Positions 4,657 to 5,954 of a stretch of DNA of 5,954 nucleotides are shown piece after piece (the stretch's first letter is position 1; every line of letters starts with the position of its first letter). The position numbers and the translations under genes were made by a program. Source of the stretch: Eubacteriales bacterium. Its GTDB lineage: Bacteria > Bacillota > Clostridia > Peptostreptococcales > Anaerovoracaceae. A model generated the notes under the pieces. That model was given only the letters and a program-made list of their open reading frames with translations, did not search any database and had not been told where the DNA came from. The stretch lies in assembly GCA_028691625.1 (NCBI GenBank), contig JAQUYZ010000126.1, forward strand, positions 1-5,954. The letters run 5' to 3'.

Positions 4657-5954
4657 ATGGCAAAGGTAAACATAACGGAAACGGTCCTGCGGGATGGCCA
4701 CCAGTCTTTGATCGCAACTCGTATGACAACCGAGGAAATGCTGCCTGCACTGGAGCTTTTGGATGGTGTAGGGTATCATGCAATGGAGGTATGGGGAGGA
4801 GCAACCTTTGATGCCTGTCTCAGATTTTTGAATGAGGATCCATGGGAACGGCTGAGAACGATTCGAAAAAATGTGAAAAATACAAAGCTGCAAATGCTTT
4901 TAAGAGGACAGAACCTTCTCGGATACAAACACTACGCGGATGATGTGGTGGACGAATTCGTAAACAAGGCGATCGGTAACGGAATCGACATTATTCGTAT
5001 CTTTGATGCGCTGAACGATACCAGAAACCTTCAAAAATCCATTGAGGCTACAAAGAAATACGGTGGACATGCGCAGGGGGCAATCTCCTATACCATCAGT
5101 CCTGCTCATACCAATGAGGTGTTCATACAGCTTGCCAGGGAAATCGAGCAAATGGGAGCGGATTCCATTTGCATCAAGGATATGGCCGGTCTGCTGAGCC
5201 CATATAATACATTTGAGTTGGTAAAACAGATCAAAAAAGCCGTCAAGATTCCACTTGAACTTCATACCCATGCGACAAGCGGGATGGGGAGCATGGCCTA
5301 TATGAAAGCAGCGGAAGCCGGGGTGGATATTGTCGATACAGCCCTGTCTCCATTCGGAGAAGGCACATCCCAGCCGTCCACGGAACCTTTGGCGTATGCG
5401 CTCAGAGGAACAGAATACGACACCGGACTGAATATGGATCTTTTGAATCATGCCGCTGAGTATTTCAGGCCGATCAGGGAGAAATACATCGCTTCCGGAC
5501 TGCTTGATCCGAAGCTGATGGGTGTTGACATCAATACACTGATTTATCAGGTGCCTGGTGGTATGTTGTCTAATCTCGTATCTCAGCTGAAGCAGTCCAA
5601 CGCCATGGATAAGTTTGAAGAAGTGCTGAGGGAGGTCCCGCGAGTCAGAGAAGATCTCGGTTATCCGCCTCTTGTAACACCGACCAGCCAAATCGTCGGA
5701 ACCCAGGCTGTTCTTAATATCGTGGCCGGAGAAAGATATAAAATGGTTCCGAATGAAGTGAAACAGCTTGTCAAGGGCATGTATGGAAAAACAACCGTTC
5801 CAATCAAGGAAGAGATCATCAAAAAGATCATCGGGGACGATGAGGTGATCACAGTCAGACCTGCTGATCTCATCGAGCCGGAGCTGAAAAAAATCATGAA
5901 GGAAGTCGCACAGTATGTGGAGCAGGATGAGGATGTGCTTACAAGAGCACTGTT
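4657..5954 (+). CDS. oadA: Oxaloacetate decarboxylase alpha / pyruvate carboxylase B-type carboxyltransferase (3' truncated by window)
   Basis: The gene encodes a biotin-dependent carboxyltransferase of the OadA / PycB / transcarboxylase 5S family, which moves a carboxyl group between carboxybiotin and a keto acid (pyruvate/oxaloacetate). The ATG follows GGAGGA by six bases. The window holds 432 complete codons with no stop. The N-terminal TIM barrel (HMG-CoA lyase-like) has 'TETVLRDGHQSL', with metal ligand Asp13. Lys174 in 'CIKDMAG' should be the carbamylated lysine, and His203 and His205 in 'HTHATSGM' are metal ligands. 'DTALSPFGEGTSQPSTE' and 'GVDINTLIYQVPGGMLSNL' continue the family pattern. 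From about residue 330 comes the conserved carboxyltransferase C-terminal region ('VTPTSQIVGTQAV'). Whether a biotin lipoyl-like domain follows lies beyond the window. Without that and the downstream genes, a sodium-pump decarboxylase subunit cannot be told from a pyruvate carboxylase subunit or transcarboxylase. The family is certain; the symbol is provisional. Confidence 0.9.
   Translation, partial: MAKVNITETVLRDGHQSLIATRMTTEEMLPALELLDGVGYHAMEVWGGATFDACLRFLNEDPWERLRTIRKNVKNTKLQMLLRGQNLLGYKHYADDVVDEFVNKAIGNGIDIIRIFDALNDTRNLQKSIEATKKYGGHAQGAISYTISPAHTNEVFIQLAREIEQMGADSICIKDMAGLLSPYNTFELVKQIKKAVKIPLELHTHATSGMGSMAYMKAAEAGVDIVDTALSPFGEGTSQPSTEPLAYALRGTEYDTGLNMDLLNHAAEYFRPIREKYIASGLLDPKLMGVDINTLIYQVPGGMLSNLVSQLKQSNAMDKFEEVLREVPRVREDLGYPPLVTPTSQIVGTQAVLNIVAGERYKMVPNEVKQLVKGMYGKTTVPIKEEIIKKIIGDDEVITVRPADLIEPELKKIMKEVAQYVEQDEDVLTRAL

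Noticed and set aside
4900..5691. A 263-codon open frame on the minus strand inside the carboxyltransferase gene.
   Set aside because: It is fully antisense to a well-conserved enzyme and its translation resembles no family. It is a codon-use shadow.

Overview
This window looks like a chromosomal core-metabolism segment from an anaerobic Firmicute, probably class Clostridia. That placement is an inference from three things: strong AGGAGG-type ribosome binding sites, AT-rich intergenic DNA with sigma-A-like promoters, and the combination of an E. coli-type SpeD, a moaA-moaC-MOSC cassette and an OadA/PycB-type carboxyltransferase. I see no IS element, integrase, tRNA, rRNA, CRISPR array or phage gene.

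Layout. Positions 2-583 on the minus strand hold a complete 193-residue protein of unknown function. It is transcribed divergently from the rest across a 223-bp intergenic region with promoter-like sequences in both directions. Positions 807-2479 hold a two-gene polyamine operon, speD then speE. It ends in a clear intrinsic terminator at 2501-2531. A good sigma-A promoter at 2546-2575 then starts the molybdenum cofactor operon: moaA, moaC and a stand-alone MOSC-domain gene, each within a few bases of the next. A 128-bp AT-rich gap follows, with a perfect TATAAT box and two inverted repeats. From 4657 to the window end runs a biotin-dependent carboxyltransferase-family gene (oxaloacetate decarboxylase alpha / pyruvate carboxylase subunit B type), cut off by the window edge after 432 codons.

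How the genes work together. SpeD makes decarboxylated S-adenosylmethionine, and SpeE transfers its aminopropyl group to putrescine to give spermidine. The putrescine-forming enzymes are not in this window. MoaA and MoaC carry out the two reactions from GTP to cyclic pyranopterin monophosphate. The MOSC protein probably acts later in molybdenum cofactor handling. The moaD, moaE, moaB/mogA and moeA genes must lie elsewhere. The carboxyltransferase gene has its own promoter and belongs to C3/C4 acid metabolism.

Nothing here is convincingly a new system. The points most worth checking are the start of speD (a TTG overlapped by a better-placed out-of-frame ATG), the unidentified divergent gene, the cysteine-bearing MOSC protein tied to moaAC, and the palindromes around the carboxyltransferase promoter.
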